DNA of 64,000 nucleotides from Flavobacteriaceae bacterium Ap0902 (GTDB lineage: Bacteria; Bacteroidota; Bacteroidia; Flavobacteriales; Weeksellaceae). The notes under the pieces were generated by a model that saw only the letters and a list, made by a program, of their open reading frames with translations, did not search any database and was not told the origin of the DNA. Shown one piece after another: positions 43,668 through 52,838 of this stretch (its first letter is position 1; each line of letters begins with the position of its first letter). The position numbers and the translations under genes were made by a program. The stretch lies in the NCBI GenBank assembly GCA_009835005.1, contig WTFG01000006.1:62001-126000 (forward strand), given 5' to 3'.

Positions 43668-45554
43668 TTAAAGTTGCCCATTTAGATTTTCCCAATCTTC
43701 CATTTTCCGCTCTAACTTAATTTTTAATTTTTCGTAGTTTTCAAGGTCTTCATCCGTAGGGTTATTCTCTAAAAAAGATTTCTCCATGTCATCCATGTCA
43801 TTTTCAATTTTGGTGATGTCAGATTCTACATTACTAATTTTATTCTTCAGTCTTTTAATCTCTTTGCTATCCTCAAAATCATTAGAAATACTTGAGGTAG
43901 TTTTGGTCTCCACCACTTTTTCCACTTTCTCTATATCACGCATACTTTCTGCCTTGCGGTAAGTCAAGTATTCATCAATGCCACCAAGGAATTCTTTAAC
44001 CTCACCATCTTTAAATTCAACGATTTTGTCCGCCAAGCCTTTCAAGAACTCCCTGTCATGCGAAACCAAAATCAGTGTTCCCTCATAATTATTCAACGCA
44101 TTCTTCAATATCTCTTTGGACTGAATATCTAAGTGGTTCGTTGGCTCATCCATGATGAGCACATTAGATGGATGCAAAAGTAATTTAGCCAAAGCCAGTC
44201 GGTTTCTTTCTCCACCAGAAAGAACTTTCACCTTTTTCTCTGCCGCCTCGCCACTAAACAGAAAGGCTCCTAAAATGTCGCGAACTCTGGGTCTTGTTTT
44301 TTCATTGGCGGCATGTTCTGCTTCCTCTAAAACTGTGCGCGTGTCTACCAATACATGGTGCTGATTCTGAGCAAAATATCCAACCTCTACATTATGACCA
44401 TGTGTAATTTTACCGTCATAATCCAATTCACCCACGATACAACGTGCAAGCGTAGTTTTCCCTTGTCCATTCTGCCCTACAAATGCAATTTTTTCTCCTC
44501 GCACCACATGCAGATCCACATCAGAAAAGATGGTCTTGTCACCAAAGGATTTAGAGACATCCTCCAATTCAAATACTACTTTGCCAGAGCGTTGAGAAGG
44601 TTCAAACTTGATGTTCATGGAATGCACATCCTCGTTATCAATCTCAATCACATCCATACGATTCAATTTTTTCTGTAGCGATTTCGCCGTAGATGCTTTG
44701 GATGCTTTTGCACGAAATTTATTAATCAGATTCTCTGTATGTTTAATGTAATTTTCTTGATTTTTCTGCGCCTGTTCTAATTTCTCACGGCGCTCCTCCC
44801 GTAGTTTAATATACTTAGAATAATTCGCCTTATAATCATGCACTTGTTTATTAGAAATTTCTAGCGTTCTATTGGTAATGTTATCCAAAAACAACACATC
44901 ATGCGAAACCAAAACCACAGAACCCATATAGCCCTTTAAAAAGTCCTCTAACCACATGATAGAGTCTATGTCTAAGTGGTTGGTAGGCTCATCCAGAAGC
45001 ATAATGTCATGATGCTTTAGTAACAATTTAGCCAATTCCACACGCATACGCCAACCTCCAGAAAATTCATCTGTAAGCCTTGTGAAATCAGACTCCTTAA
45101 AGCCCAATCCCTTCAATACTTTTTCCATGTCTGCATCCTTGTTATATCCGCCCAGCATGGTAAATCTATCTGTCAAATGACTAATTTCCTCAATCAAAGC
45201 ACTATACTCATCACTCTCATAGTCAGTCCTTGTGGTCAATAAATCATTCACCGCTGTCATCCTTTCCTGGATCGCATTCAACTGCACGTATGCTTGAGAA
45301 GTTTCTTCCCAAATCGTACGACCTTCTACAAAATCAATATCTTGTGATAAATACCCAACACTTACTTCCCCTTCATATACCACCTCTCCTTCAGAGGGCA
45401 TTTGTTGTTTGGCTAAAATTTTAAGCAAAGTAGATTTCCCTGCTCCATTTTTTCCAGCTAACCCAATGCGGTCACCCTTATTAATTCTAAACGATACGTT
45501 ATCGAATAAATAATTTCCTGCGAAATGAACGCCTAATTTCTGTACTTGTAACAT
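43668..45554 (-). CDS. ABC-F family ATPase (Uup/EttA-type)
   Basis: The 628-residue protein has two ABC domains without membrane segments. Walker A motifs are GKNGAGKST (about 36-44) and GQNGQGKTT, signatures are SGGWRMRVELAKL and SGGERNRLALAKL, and Walker B motifs are IMLLDEPTNHLD and VLIMDEPTNHLD. The inter-domain linker with the long coiled helix pair (YKANYSKYIKLREERREKLE) is the P-site tRNA-interaction motif. A C-terminal coiled coil (about 560-628, KIKLERKMEDWENL) matches the Uup type. ABC-F proteins act on ribosomes. Role beyond that is inferred. Confidence 0.92.
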   Translation of the reverse strand: MLQVQKLGVHFAGNYLFDNVSFRINKGDRIGLAGKNGAGKSTLLKILAKQQMPSEGEVVYEGEVSVGYLSQDIDFVEGRTIWEETSQAYVQLNAIQERMTAVNDLLTTRTDYESDEYSALIEEISHLTDRFTMLGGYNKDADMEKVLKGLGFKESDFTRLTDEFSGGWRMRVELAKLLLKHHDIMLLDEPTNHLDIDSIMWLEDFLKGYMGSVVLVSHDVLFLDNITNRTLEISNKQVHDYKANYSKYIKLREERREKLEQAQKNQENYIKHTENLINKFRAKASKASTAKSLQKKLNRMDVIEIDNEDVHSMNIKFEPSQRSGKVVFELEDVSKSFGDKTIFSDVDLHVVRGEKIAFVGQNGQGKTTLARCIVGELDYDGKITHGHNVEVGYFAQNQHHVLVDTRTVLEEAEHAANEKTRPRVRDILGAFLFSGEAAEKKVKVLSGGERNRLALAKLLLHPSNVLIMDEPTNHLDIQSKEILKNALNNYEGTLILVSHDREFLKGLADKIVEFKDGEVKEFLGGIDEYLTYRKAESMRDIEKVEKVVETKTTSSISNDFEDSKEIKRLKNKISNVESDITKIENDMDDMEKSFLENNPTDEDLENYEKLKIKLERKMEDWENLNGQL

Positions 45555-45558
45555 TTTG

Positions 45559-45592
45559 CAAATATAACTTAAAACCCAAGAATGGAAAGCAA
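45559..45592 (-). promoter_or_regulatory. Promoter of the ABC-F gene
   Basis: On the minus strand TTG (45590-45592), 23-base spacer, TATATTTG (45559-45566), at the upper limit of the consensus spacing. The ATG lies only 4 bases beyond, so a leaderless transcript is possible. Confidence 0.45.
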
Positions 45593-45742
45593 TATGTTAC
45601 AATCGTTTAAGGAAATTACACAAGGCATCTTTTATCTAATTTTCTGCTATACAGTGAACATTTATTTCTGTCAATTATAATTAAAATATCAACTTTGATT
45701 TAATATCTTCTATCTTACCATTACAATTTGTAATTTTATCTA

Positions 45743-46318
45743 ATGAAAATCGGATTATTTTTTGGGTCATTTAACCCTATTCATATCGGTCATTTAATTT
45801 TGGCCAATCATATTTTAGAATATTCTAATATAAATGAACTTTGGTTTGTGGTAACGCCTAGAAGTCCATTCAAGAAAAATGAATCCCTAGCAGAGGATTA
45901 TGAGAGGCTTCATTTGGTGAATTTAGCCATAGAAGATTATCCGCATATGAGAGCCAATCATGTGGAGTTCAATATGCCACAACCCAATTATACGGTGCAT
46001 ACATTGGCGAAATTAAGAGAGGATTACCCACAGCATGAATTTACACTCATCATGGGAGAAGATAACCTAACACATCTACATAAATGGAAAAACATAGATT
46101 TTTTGATTAAAAATTATGATATCATTGTCTATCCAAGGTTGCATAAAAATAAAAAACAACCCAAAGTCTCTTTAAGCCGTGTGGACTTAGTAGATGCACC
46201 CATCATAGAAATTTCTTCCACGGCTATTCGTAACGCCATAAAAGATAGGAAAAATGTAAAACCTCTGCTTCCGCCTAAAGTTTTTGAGGCATTGGATAAA
46301 AGCAATCTTTATGCTTAA
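45743..46318 (+). CDS. nadD: Nicotinate-nucleotide adenylyltransferase NadD
   Basis: NadD makes deamido-NAD from nicotinate mononucleotide and ATP. The 191-residue protein shows GLFFGSFNPIHIGHLILA at the N-terminus, the substrate loop VVTPRSPFKK, TLIMGEDNLTHLHKWK and the C-terminal ISSTAIRNAIKDRK. Length and motif order match NadD. It is followed after 61 bases by a DCC oxidoreductase gene and then the AddA-like gene on the same strand. Confidence 0.95.
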   Translation: MKIGLFFGSFNPIHIGHLILANHILEYSNINELWFVVTPRSPFKKNESLAEDYERLHLVNLAIEDYPHMRANHVEFNMPQPNYTVHTLAKLREDYPQHEFTLIMGEDNLTHLHKWKNIDFLIKNYDIIVYPRLHKNKKQPKVSLSRVDLVDAPIIEISSTAIRNAIKDRKNVKPLLPPKVFEALDKSNLYA

Positions 46319-46379
46319 ATCAAAGGTAAACGCCAAGAGAAGTTTAGAATATGAAGTATAATATGTTTAAATTACGGGG

Positions 46380-46775
46380 ATGAATAATGTCGTTTTTTTT
46401 GATGGAGTTTGTAATCTATGCAGTGGTACTGTACAAAAACTGATTGAATTAGATAAGAATGATGTGCTTAAATTTGGTTCATTACAATCATCTAAAGGGC
46501 AGGAATTATTAAAGGAAAATCAACTAAGCCCTACGGATTTTGATTCTATCTTATATTATAAAAACGGTAATCTCTTAGATAAATCGGATGCCATTTTAGC
46601 CATTATGAAAGATTTGGGAGGTGTTTGGCGATACTTATCTATCTTCAAAATTATTCCTCGGTTTTTGAGGGATCGTGTTTATTTAACGATTTCCAGAAAT
46701 CGATATAAATGGTTTGGTAAACAAGAATCTTGTTGGATGCCTAACCCAGAATTAAAAAAGAAATTTATATCTTAA
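46380..46775 (+). CDS. DCC1-like thiol-disulfide oxidoreductase (DUF393)
   Basis: The 131-residue protein starts MNNVVFFDGVCNLCSGTVQ; DGVCNLC with Cys11 and Cys14 is the DxxCxxC motif that defines the DUF393/DCC family. A thioredoxin-like fold is expected, with no signal peptide. Downstream features FGSLQSSKGQELLKE, DSILYYKNGNLLDKSDAIL and the C-terminal NRYKWFGKQESCWMP are all family-typical. Substrates are unknown. It lies 28 bases before the AddA-like gene. Confidence 0.88.
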   Translation: MNNVVFFDGVCNLCSGTVQKLIELDKNDVLKFGSLQSSKGQELLKENQLSPTDFDSILYYKNGNLLDKSDAILAIMKDLGGVWRYLSIFKIIPRFLRDRVYLTISRNRYKWFGKQESCWMPNPELKKKFIS

Positions 46776-46803
46776 ACATTCATATTCTTTATTATAACCT
46801 TGT

Positions 46804-49800
46804 ATGGAGACGAAACCTTTTAAAATTTATAATGCCTCTGCTGGAGCAGGAAAAACCTATACTTTGGTTTTTGAATTTTTGACGATTCTTTTACAGAAAT
46901 CAGAACCTGAATCCTTTAGAGAACTCTTGGCTATCACCTTTACGAACAAGGCTGCCAATGAGATGAAAGAAAGAATCATTGAACAATTACAAAAATTAGC
47001 CAATGGAGAGGTTTCAGAAGATGAGTTTAGAAGATTTGAGGAAAATACAGGGTTAGGTAGAGAACGAATTCAAGTAAAAGCACAGGCCATCCTTACCGCT
47101 ATTTTGCATAATTACGCTTTGTTTTCTGTAAGTACAATAGATAAATTTAATTTGAGATTGATGCGTGCATTTTCTCAAGATATGGGATTGAGTCTCAATT
47201 TTGATGTAGAAATGGATGTCAAAGATATTTTGAAAGAGTCTGTGGATGTTTTATTCTCTGAGTTAGAAGAGAAAAGTGATTTATCTGATTTAATTACACG
47301 GATTGCCATAGAGAACTTAGATGAAGACAAACACTGGGACGTTTCTAGAGAAATTACAGAAAAAGCCAGTACGCTTTTTCAAGATAAATTTTTAGAAGAA
47401 TTAAAATTATTGGAGAAAGTTCCTTTAGAAAAGCTAATTGCCTTTAGAAAAAAAGCAAGAGAGAATTATATTAAAAGTAGGAAGAGGATGCAGTCTCTGG
47501 CTCAAGATGTATTGGATTTTGTAGAGAAGCATAATTTAAACGTAAATGATTTTAAGTATAAGAAAACTGGGGTTTTATCTTATTATGAAAAAATCATGCA
47601 GGGCGATGCCAAACCTTATGGTCCTAGACAGCAGAAATTAGTAGAGGATGGGACTATTTTGTCAAACAATACTGCATTAAATGATGAGATGCTGGTCTTG
47701 GTGACAGAGAAGTATGAGGGAATTTTGAAAGAAGTTTTGCTTTATAATTTCTGGCAGACAGTTTATAAAAATATCAATCCTGTGACTACCCTCAATGAGG
47801 TGGATAAAAAGTTAGAGGAAATCAAACAAGAAAATAATATCCTACTCATCTCTGAATTCAATAAGATTATAAGTGAAAATATCAAAGATCAGCCGACACC
47901 ATTCATTTATGAGAAAATCGGGAATCGGTATAAGAATTTCTTTATAGATGAGTTTCAGGATACCTCTAATCTACAATGGGAAAATTTAAAACCGCTGTTA
48001 GAAAACGCTATCGCCACCAATGACACGGTGATGATTGTGGGAGATCCAAAACAATCTATTTACAGGTTTCGTGGTGGGAACCCAGAATTAATGATTGATT
48101 TATACCAAAATGAGGATACAAGAATTCATAAAGAAAATTTACCCAAAAACTGGCGGAGTTATGAGGAGATAATTACATTTAATAATTTGCTGTTTACCCA
48201 TATTGCAGATACGCTTCAAAATCCGCAGTACAAGGAATTATATTTATTAGGAAACAAGCAAGAAGTTAACGATAAAAAGGGTGGTTATGTACAGATTGAT
48301 TATTTAGAGATGCCAGAAAGAGGGAGTGGAAAGAAGTTTTTTGAGGACGTAGTTACACCTAATTTAATAGAGAATATTAAAAACTGCATGGCTAATGGTT
48401 TTTCTTATCATGAAATGTGCATTCTGGTTAGACAGAAGTCAGAAGGGAAAAGAATTGCAGAAGCCTTGGCAGAAGAAGGAATAGAGGTGATATCTAATGA
48501 ATCTCTGTTATTAAATAATGCTACAGAGGTTCAATTGCTTTTAGCGTTCATTAAATTTATGAGCGATAAAGAAAATAAATCTAACAGAGCAGATTTATTG
48601 TTGATGTTAGATTTGTGTCAATTATTAGAGGTTGAAGACCATGCTGCATTTTACCATAACATTTTGAATGAGCGTTCTGCTGCATTTATTCTAGCTTTAA
48701 AGGAAAAAGGAATTGATTTAACTTTCACCAATTTACCTTTTAAGACCTTATATGATCAGGTTGCTTCTGCTATCCGTGCGTTTGGTTTGGATAAAAAAGG
48801 TGGTTCCTATATTACATTTTTCATGGATGAGTTATTGAGTTTTCAACAGAAAAAAGAGGTCACTGCATCGGCTTTTATAGAATATTGGGATTTAAAAGGA
48901 GCAGATAAAAGTATCGCAATGCCAAAGGGAAATGAAGCCATTCAATTAATGACGATTCATAAATCAAAAGGATTGGAATTTCCTGTGGTTTTTCTGCCTG
49001 CTGCCAACTGGACTTCCAAGCCTGGAGGCGTTTGGGTATCACTAGAAAATGAACCCATAGAAAGATTATACATGGATGAGGTGAAGAGTGTGGATCACCT
49101 ACCAGAAGATATATTGGCTAATATCATAGAGGAGGAAATGCAAGCAGAATTGGATTCCTTGAATATGCTTTATGTTGCTACCACGAGAGCCGTAGAGCAA
49201 TTGTATATTGGCACGCAATTAATTAAAAATGATAGTAAAAATCAGACCTTAAATTATTTTGATTCATTGGCTAAGATTTATCCTAAAGATGAATTTAATA
49301 GCATTCGTTTTGGGGAAATCCAGAGAGTTTCTAAACCAAAATTAACTGAATCAAACATAGAAACAGTTCCATATATTTCTACAGAATGGACAGAGAAAAT
49401 TAGGGTGAGTAAAGAGCACGCCTTGCTTTGGGATGAAAGCCGTGCGGATTCTATAAATTATGGAAATAAAATGCATGCTATTTTAGAGAAATTAAACCAT
49501 GTAGAAGATGCCTCAGAACTATTAACACAGTTTGAATTGCAAGGATTTATTTCAACGGATGAAAAGGAATCTATTGCTACAGAATTAGATCAATTATTTT
49601 CTATTACAGCATTGGTTGAATTATTTAATGCTGAAACTTTCCTGAATGAAAGAGACTTTATATCAACGAATGGATTAATCTTTCGACCCGATAGATTAGT
49701 GCGAATGGATGATGGTTGGGTGTTGATTGATTATAAAACGGGAGAGCCGCTTCAAAAGCACAAAAATCAGATTAATCAATACGCAGAAGATTTAACAGAA

Positions 49801-49872
49801 CTTGGGTTTGACATATCAAAAAAATACCTTCTTTATTTAGGATCTGGCAATAAAGTGGTTGAAATAGGATAG
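46804..49872 (+). CDS. AddA/RecB-like helicase-nuclease
   Basis: The 1022-residue protein is a UvrD-type superfamily 1 helicase with a C-terminal RecB-type nuclease. It has Walker A ASAGAGKTYT (11-20), motif Ia AITFTNKAANEMKERI, motif II FIDEFQDTSNLQW, motif III VGDPKQSIYRFRGG, motif V LMTIHKSKGLEFPVV and motif VI MLYVATTRAVEQLYI. The nuclease core is FRPDRLVRMDDGWVLIDYKTG, with Asp and the D-K dyad. Such proteins process double-strand breaks as AddA with AddB. No AddB-like gene is adjacent in this window. Confidence 0.93.
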   Translation: METKPFKIYNASAGAGKTYTLVFEFLTILLQKSEPESFRELLAITFTNKAANEMKERIIEQLQKLANGEVSEDEFRRFEENTGLGRERIQVKAQAILTAILHNYALFSVSTIDKFNLRLMRAFSQDMGLSLNFDVEMDVKDILKESVDVLFSELEEKSDLSDLITRIAIENLDEDKHWDVSREITEKASTLFQDKFLEELKLLEKVPLEKLIAFRKKARENYIKSRKRMQSLAQDVLDFVEKHNLNVNDFKYKKTGVLSYYEKIMQGDAKPYGPRQQKLVEDGTILSNNTALNDEMLVLVTEKYEGILKEVLLYNFWQTVYKNINPVTTLNEVDKKLEEIKQENNILLISEFNKIISENIKDQPTPFIYEKIGNRYKNFFIDEFQDTSNLQWENLKPLLENAIATNDTVMIVGDPKQSIYRFRGGNPELMIDLYQNEDTRIHKENLPKNWRSYEEIITFNNLLFTHIADTLQNPQYKELYLLGNKQEVNDKKGGYVQIDYLEMPERGSGKKFFEDVVTPNLIENIKNCMANGFSYHEMCILVRQKSEGKRIAEALAEEGIEVISNESLLLNNATEVQLLLAFIKFMSDKENKSNRADLLLMLDLCQLLEVEDHAAFYHNILNERSAAFILALKEKGIDLTFTNLPFKTLYDQVASAIRAFGLDKKGGSYITFFMDELLSFQQKKEVTASAFIEYWDLKGADKSIAMPKGNEAIQLMTIHKSKGLEFPVVFLPAANWTSKPGGVWVSLENEPIERLYMDEVKSVDHLPEDILANIIEEEMQAELDSLNMLYVATTRAVEQLYIGTQLIKNDSKNQTLNYFDSLAKIYPKDEFNSIRFGEIQRVSKPKLTESNIETVPYISTEWTEKIRVSKEHALLWDESRADSINYGNKMHAILEKLNHVEDASELLTQFELQGFISTDEKESIATELDQLFSITALVELFNAETFLNERDFISTNGLIFRPDRLVRMDDGWVLIDYKTGEPLQKHKNQINQYAEDLTELGFDISKKYLLYLGSGNKVVEIG

Positions 49873-49975
49873 CTTTAAATAAAATTCATACTTTAAATAG
49901 GAATTTTTAAATAGTTTTAAAAAAATACTTGTCAGTGGTATGCTTTTTGGATTTATATGTTCAAAACATACGATT

Positions 49976-50722
49976 ATGAAATATTTATCAGGAATTATTT
50001 TAGCATTTTTAATGAGCAGTTGTACTACACAGCAAATGAATTCAAATAATCAAACCATAGAGGGGAAATGGGAATTAAGCTCTATCAATGGTGAGGAAAT
50101 CAATTCAGAAAAACTATTGACGTTAACATTGGGAGAAAATAATCAATTATATGGTTATTTTGGTTGTAATCAAGTGAATGGAACTTATACCATCAATGGA
50201 AATAGCATGAGTACAAGCCAACTTAGTTCGACGAGAATGATGTGCGATGAGCAGGCGATGGCGTATGAAAGAACCGTTCTTAATGCTTTGGAAAACAAGC
50301 AAAGCATGCAACGTGATGAGAACGAAATGAAATTAAATACAGGGGATACGCAACTTACGTTCAATAGAATTGGCAATACAGCAGTTGTTGGTAGATACTG
50401 GAAATTACTTGAGTTAGATGGTGAGAAAGTCACCTTTGCAGAGAACCAAGAAAAAGAGCAATTTATGATCTTCAAAACTGGAGACAAAGTTTATGGTTTT
50501 ACTGGATGTAATTACTTTAATGGTTCATTTGAATTAGAAGGTGATAACGAAATTTCTTTTGATCAGAACATGGCCACAACCATGATGGCTTGTCAAGATA
50601 TAGACGAAAGCAAATATCTACAAGTATTTAAAAACGCAGAAACTTATAAAGTTTCAAACAATAAACTTTATCTATACAACCAAGGAAATACATTAGCCGT
50701 ATTTGAGGATGTGCTATTTTAA
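49976..50722 (+). CDS. Lipoprotein with two META (HslJ-like) domains
   Basis: The start is ATG 49976 (MKYLSGIILAFLMSSC), giving a lipobox MSSC with Cys16; the 12 codons upstream are not signal-like. The mature protein has two META domains of about 105 residues: the first around GKWELSSINGEEIN, YGYFGCNQVNGTYTI and SSTRMMCDEQAMAYE, the second around RYWKLLELDGEKV, YGFTGCNYFNGSFEL and ATTMMACQDIDESKY. Each keeps the GC.N..G motif and MMAC/MMC cysteine. HslJ-type proteins are linked to stress or antibiotic tolerance. Residues after Cys16 (TTQQ) suggest a periplasmic rather than surface location. Confidence 0.88.
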   Translation: MKYLSGIILAFLMSSCTTQQMNSNNQTIEGKWELSSINGEEINSEKLLTLTLGENNQLYGYFGCNQVNGTYTINGNSMSTSQLSSTRMMCDEQAMAYERTVLNALENKQSMQRDENEMKLNTGDTQLTFNRIGNTAVVGRYWKLLELDGEKVTFAENQEKEQFMIFKTGDKVYGFTGCNYFNGSFELEGDNEISFDQNMATTMMACQDIDESKYLQVFKNAETYKVSNNKLYLYNQGNTLAVFEDVLF

Positions 50723-50761
50723 ATAATGGCTAAAAAGAAATAGTCAAGTTTATCAATTAAC

Positions 50762-50795
50762 AAAGCCGAGTAGAAATTTCTATTCGGCTTTGTTG
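50762..50795 (+). terminator. Terminator after the META lipoprotein gene
   Basis: AAAGCCGAGTAGAAA pairs with TTTCTATTCGGCTTT (15 pairs with one G-T), followed by TTGTTG. It precedes uvrC. Confidence 0.85.
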
Positions 50796-50833
50796 TAGAA
50801 AATAGGTGGAATACACATCTCTCAATTTATCCG

Positions 50834-50841
50834 TAAATTTG
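50834..50841 (+). promoter_or_regulatory. -7 element very close to uvrC start
   Basis: TAAATTTG ends 9 bases before the uvrC ATG at 50851, which would place the transcript start within a few bases of the start codon. Confidence 0.45.
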
Positions 50842-50850
50842 CAATCTCCT

Positions 50851-52653
50851 ATGAAGATAAAAAAACACATACAACTTATACTACAGACTTTGCCAGAGAA
50901 GCCAGGGGTTTACCAGCATTTGGACAAAGAGGGCAAGGTGATTTATGTAGGAAAAGCAAAAAATTTGAAGAAACGTGTTTCTCAATATTTTCAAAAGGAT
51001 CATGGGAATAGCCGTACACGTGTGTTGGTTCGGAAAATTGAGGATATCAGAACCATTGTGGTTGAGACCGAGTTTGATGCGCTTTTATTAGAAAATAACC
51101 TGATCAAAAAATATCAACCTCGCTACAATGTGATGTTGAAGGATGATAAAACTTATCCTTGGATTTGCATCAAAAATGAAAGGTTTCCAAGGCTTATCTA
51201 TACCAGAAATTTAATTAAAGATGGCTCAGAGTATTTTGGACCTTATGGTTCTCCAAAAATTGCCAAAATCTTGCTAGGTCTTTTTAGAGAGATTTATACC
51301 TTTAGAACTTGCAATTATGATTTATCTCCAGAGAAAATTCAATCTGGAAAGTATAATGTTTGTTTAGAATATCATTTGGGGAATTGCTTAGGACCTTGTG
51401 AAGGTTTGCAGGATGAAGAGGATTACAACCAAATGATTCAAAACGCAAGAGAAATCTTAAAAGGGAACTTCAAAGAAGCCATGGATTACCTGAAGACTAA
51501 GATGCAAGAATTTGCAGAGAATTTAGAATTTGAAAGGGCACAAAAGATGAAAGAGAAACTTGATTTGCTAGATAGATATCAGGCAAAATCTACGGTGGTG
51601 CATCCTTCCATATCCAATGTAGATGTTTATAGTATTATCTCTGATGAAAGTTTTGCTTATGTGAATTTCTTTAATATCACCAATGGAGCGATTATCCGAA
51701 GTCACACGTCTGAAATCAGGAAGAAATTAGATGAATCCAATAAGGAAATCCTAGAAGAGGCTATCATTGAATTACGAGAAAGATTTCCTTCTAATGCCAA
51801 AGAAATTTATTTACCGTTTGAACTTGACTTTGAAATTCCAGGGATTAAAAAAACAGTTCCACTCATTGGAGATAAAAAACGGATTGTTGAATTGTCTGAG
51901 CGCAATGCGAAATATTATCGCATAGAAAAATTAAAACAGACTAAAATTGTAGATCCCGATAGGCATACCAAACGGATTATGGCGCAAATGAAACAAGATT
52001 TGCATTTGCCAGAAGAACCTAGGCATATAGAAGGTTTTGATAATTCTAATATCCAGGGAACGAATCCTGTAGCGGCCTGTGTGGTTTTTAAAAATGGAAA
52101 ACCAAGCAAAAAAGATTATAGGCATTACAACATCAAGACGGTAGAAGGTCCCGATGATTTTGCGAGTATGGAAGAGGTTGTGTATCGCCGTTATAAACGC
52201 TTGATGGATGAAGGCAAAGATTTACCCCAATTAATTGTCATTGATGGAGGTAAAGGACAATTAAGTTCTGCGGTGAAAAGTTTAGATGCGCTGGGATTGC
52301 GGGGCAAAATCAGTATTCTGGGTATTGCAAAACGATTAGAAGAAATTTATTTCCCTGGAGATTCCGTGCCGTTATATTTAGATAAAACTTCAGAAACTTT
52401 GAAGGTTTTACAACATGTAAGAAATGAGTCCCACCGTTTTGGACTCAATCATCATAGAAATCGTAGGAGTAAAGGTGGCTTTACCTCTGAATTAGAAGAG
52501 ATTCCAGGCATTGGAGAAAAGACCATCCAAGACCTTCTGAAGAAATTTAAGTCTATTAAACGCATTAAATCTGCCACCCAAAAAGAACTAGAAGAGGTAG
52601 TAGGGGTAAGTAGGGCTAGTAAAATTATAGATTTTTATAAACCTTCTGATTAG
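50851..52653 (+). CDS. uvrC: Excinuclease ABC subunit C
   Basis: UvrC makes the two incisions around lesions marked by UvrAB. The start is ATG 50851 (MKIKKHIQLILQTLPEKPGV); the 15 codons upstream would overlap the promoter. The 600-residue protein has the GIY-YIG nuclease (GVYQHLDKEGKVIYVGKAKNLKKRV, 19-43), the Cys-rich C..C..C..C region with LEYHLGNCLGPCEG, the UVR motif (about 205-235), the RNase H-like endonuclease half with EGFDNSNIQGTNPVAA and VIDGGKGQLSSA, and a C-terminal helix-hairpin-helix (IPGIGEKTIQDLLKKF). Confidence 0.97.
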   Translation: MKIKKHIQLILQTLPEKPGVYQHLDKEGKVIYVGKAKNLKKRVSQYFQKDHGNSRTRVLVRKIEDIRTIVVETEFDALLLENNLIKKYQPRYNVMLKDDKTYPWICIKNERFPRLIYTRNLIKDGSEYFGPYGSPKIAKILLGLFREIYTFRTCNYDLSPEKIQSGKYNVCLEYHLGNCLGPCEGLQDEEDYNQMIQNAREILKGNFKEAMDYLKTKMQEFAENLEFERAQKMKEKLDLLDRYQAKSTVVHPSISNVDVYSIISDESFAYVNFFNITNGAIIRSHTSEIRKKLDESNKEILEEAIIELRERFPSNAKEIYLPFELDFEIPGIKKTVPLIGDKKRIVELSERNAKYYRIEKLKQTKIVDPDRHTKRIMAQMKQDLHLPEEPRHIEGFDNSNIQGTNPVAACVVFKNGKPSKKDYRHYNIKTVEGPDDFASMEEVVYRRYKRLMDEGKDLPQLIVIDGGKGQLSSAVKSLDALGLRGKISILGIAKRLEEIYFPGDSVPLYLDKTSETLKVLQHVRNESHRFGLNHHRNRRSKGGFTSELEEIPGIGEKTIQDLLKKFKSIKRIKSATQKELEEVVGVSRASKIIDFYKPSD

Positions 52654-52814
52654 TCAATCATTAGTTTGTTTTCATGCTTTCGTTCGTGAGCGACAAAAAC
52701 TCACCGAATAATACTGATAAATATCATAAATTATCTATTCTCTGATATTCAATGATATAGATTCTAATTAAATTTTTTAAGAGTGGTTTATTTAGACCAG
52801 TTAAGAATAACTAT

Positions 52815-52822
52815 TATTTTTG
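52815..52822 (+). promoter_or_regulatory. -7 element upstream of the siderophore-type receptor
   Basis: TATTTTTG fits TAnnTTTG and lies 16 bases before the ATG at 52839. No Fur-box-like palindrome was recognised. Confidence 0.4.
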
Positions 52823-52838
52823 TAAAAAATTTAATTTT

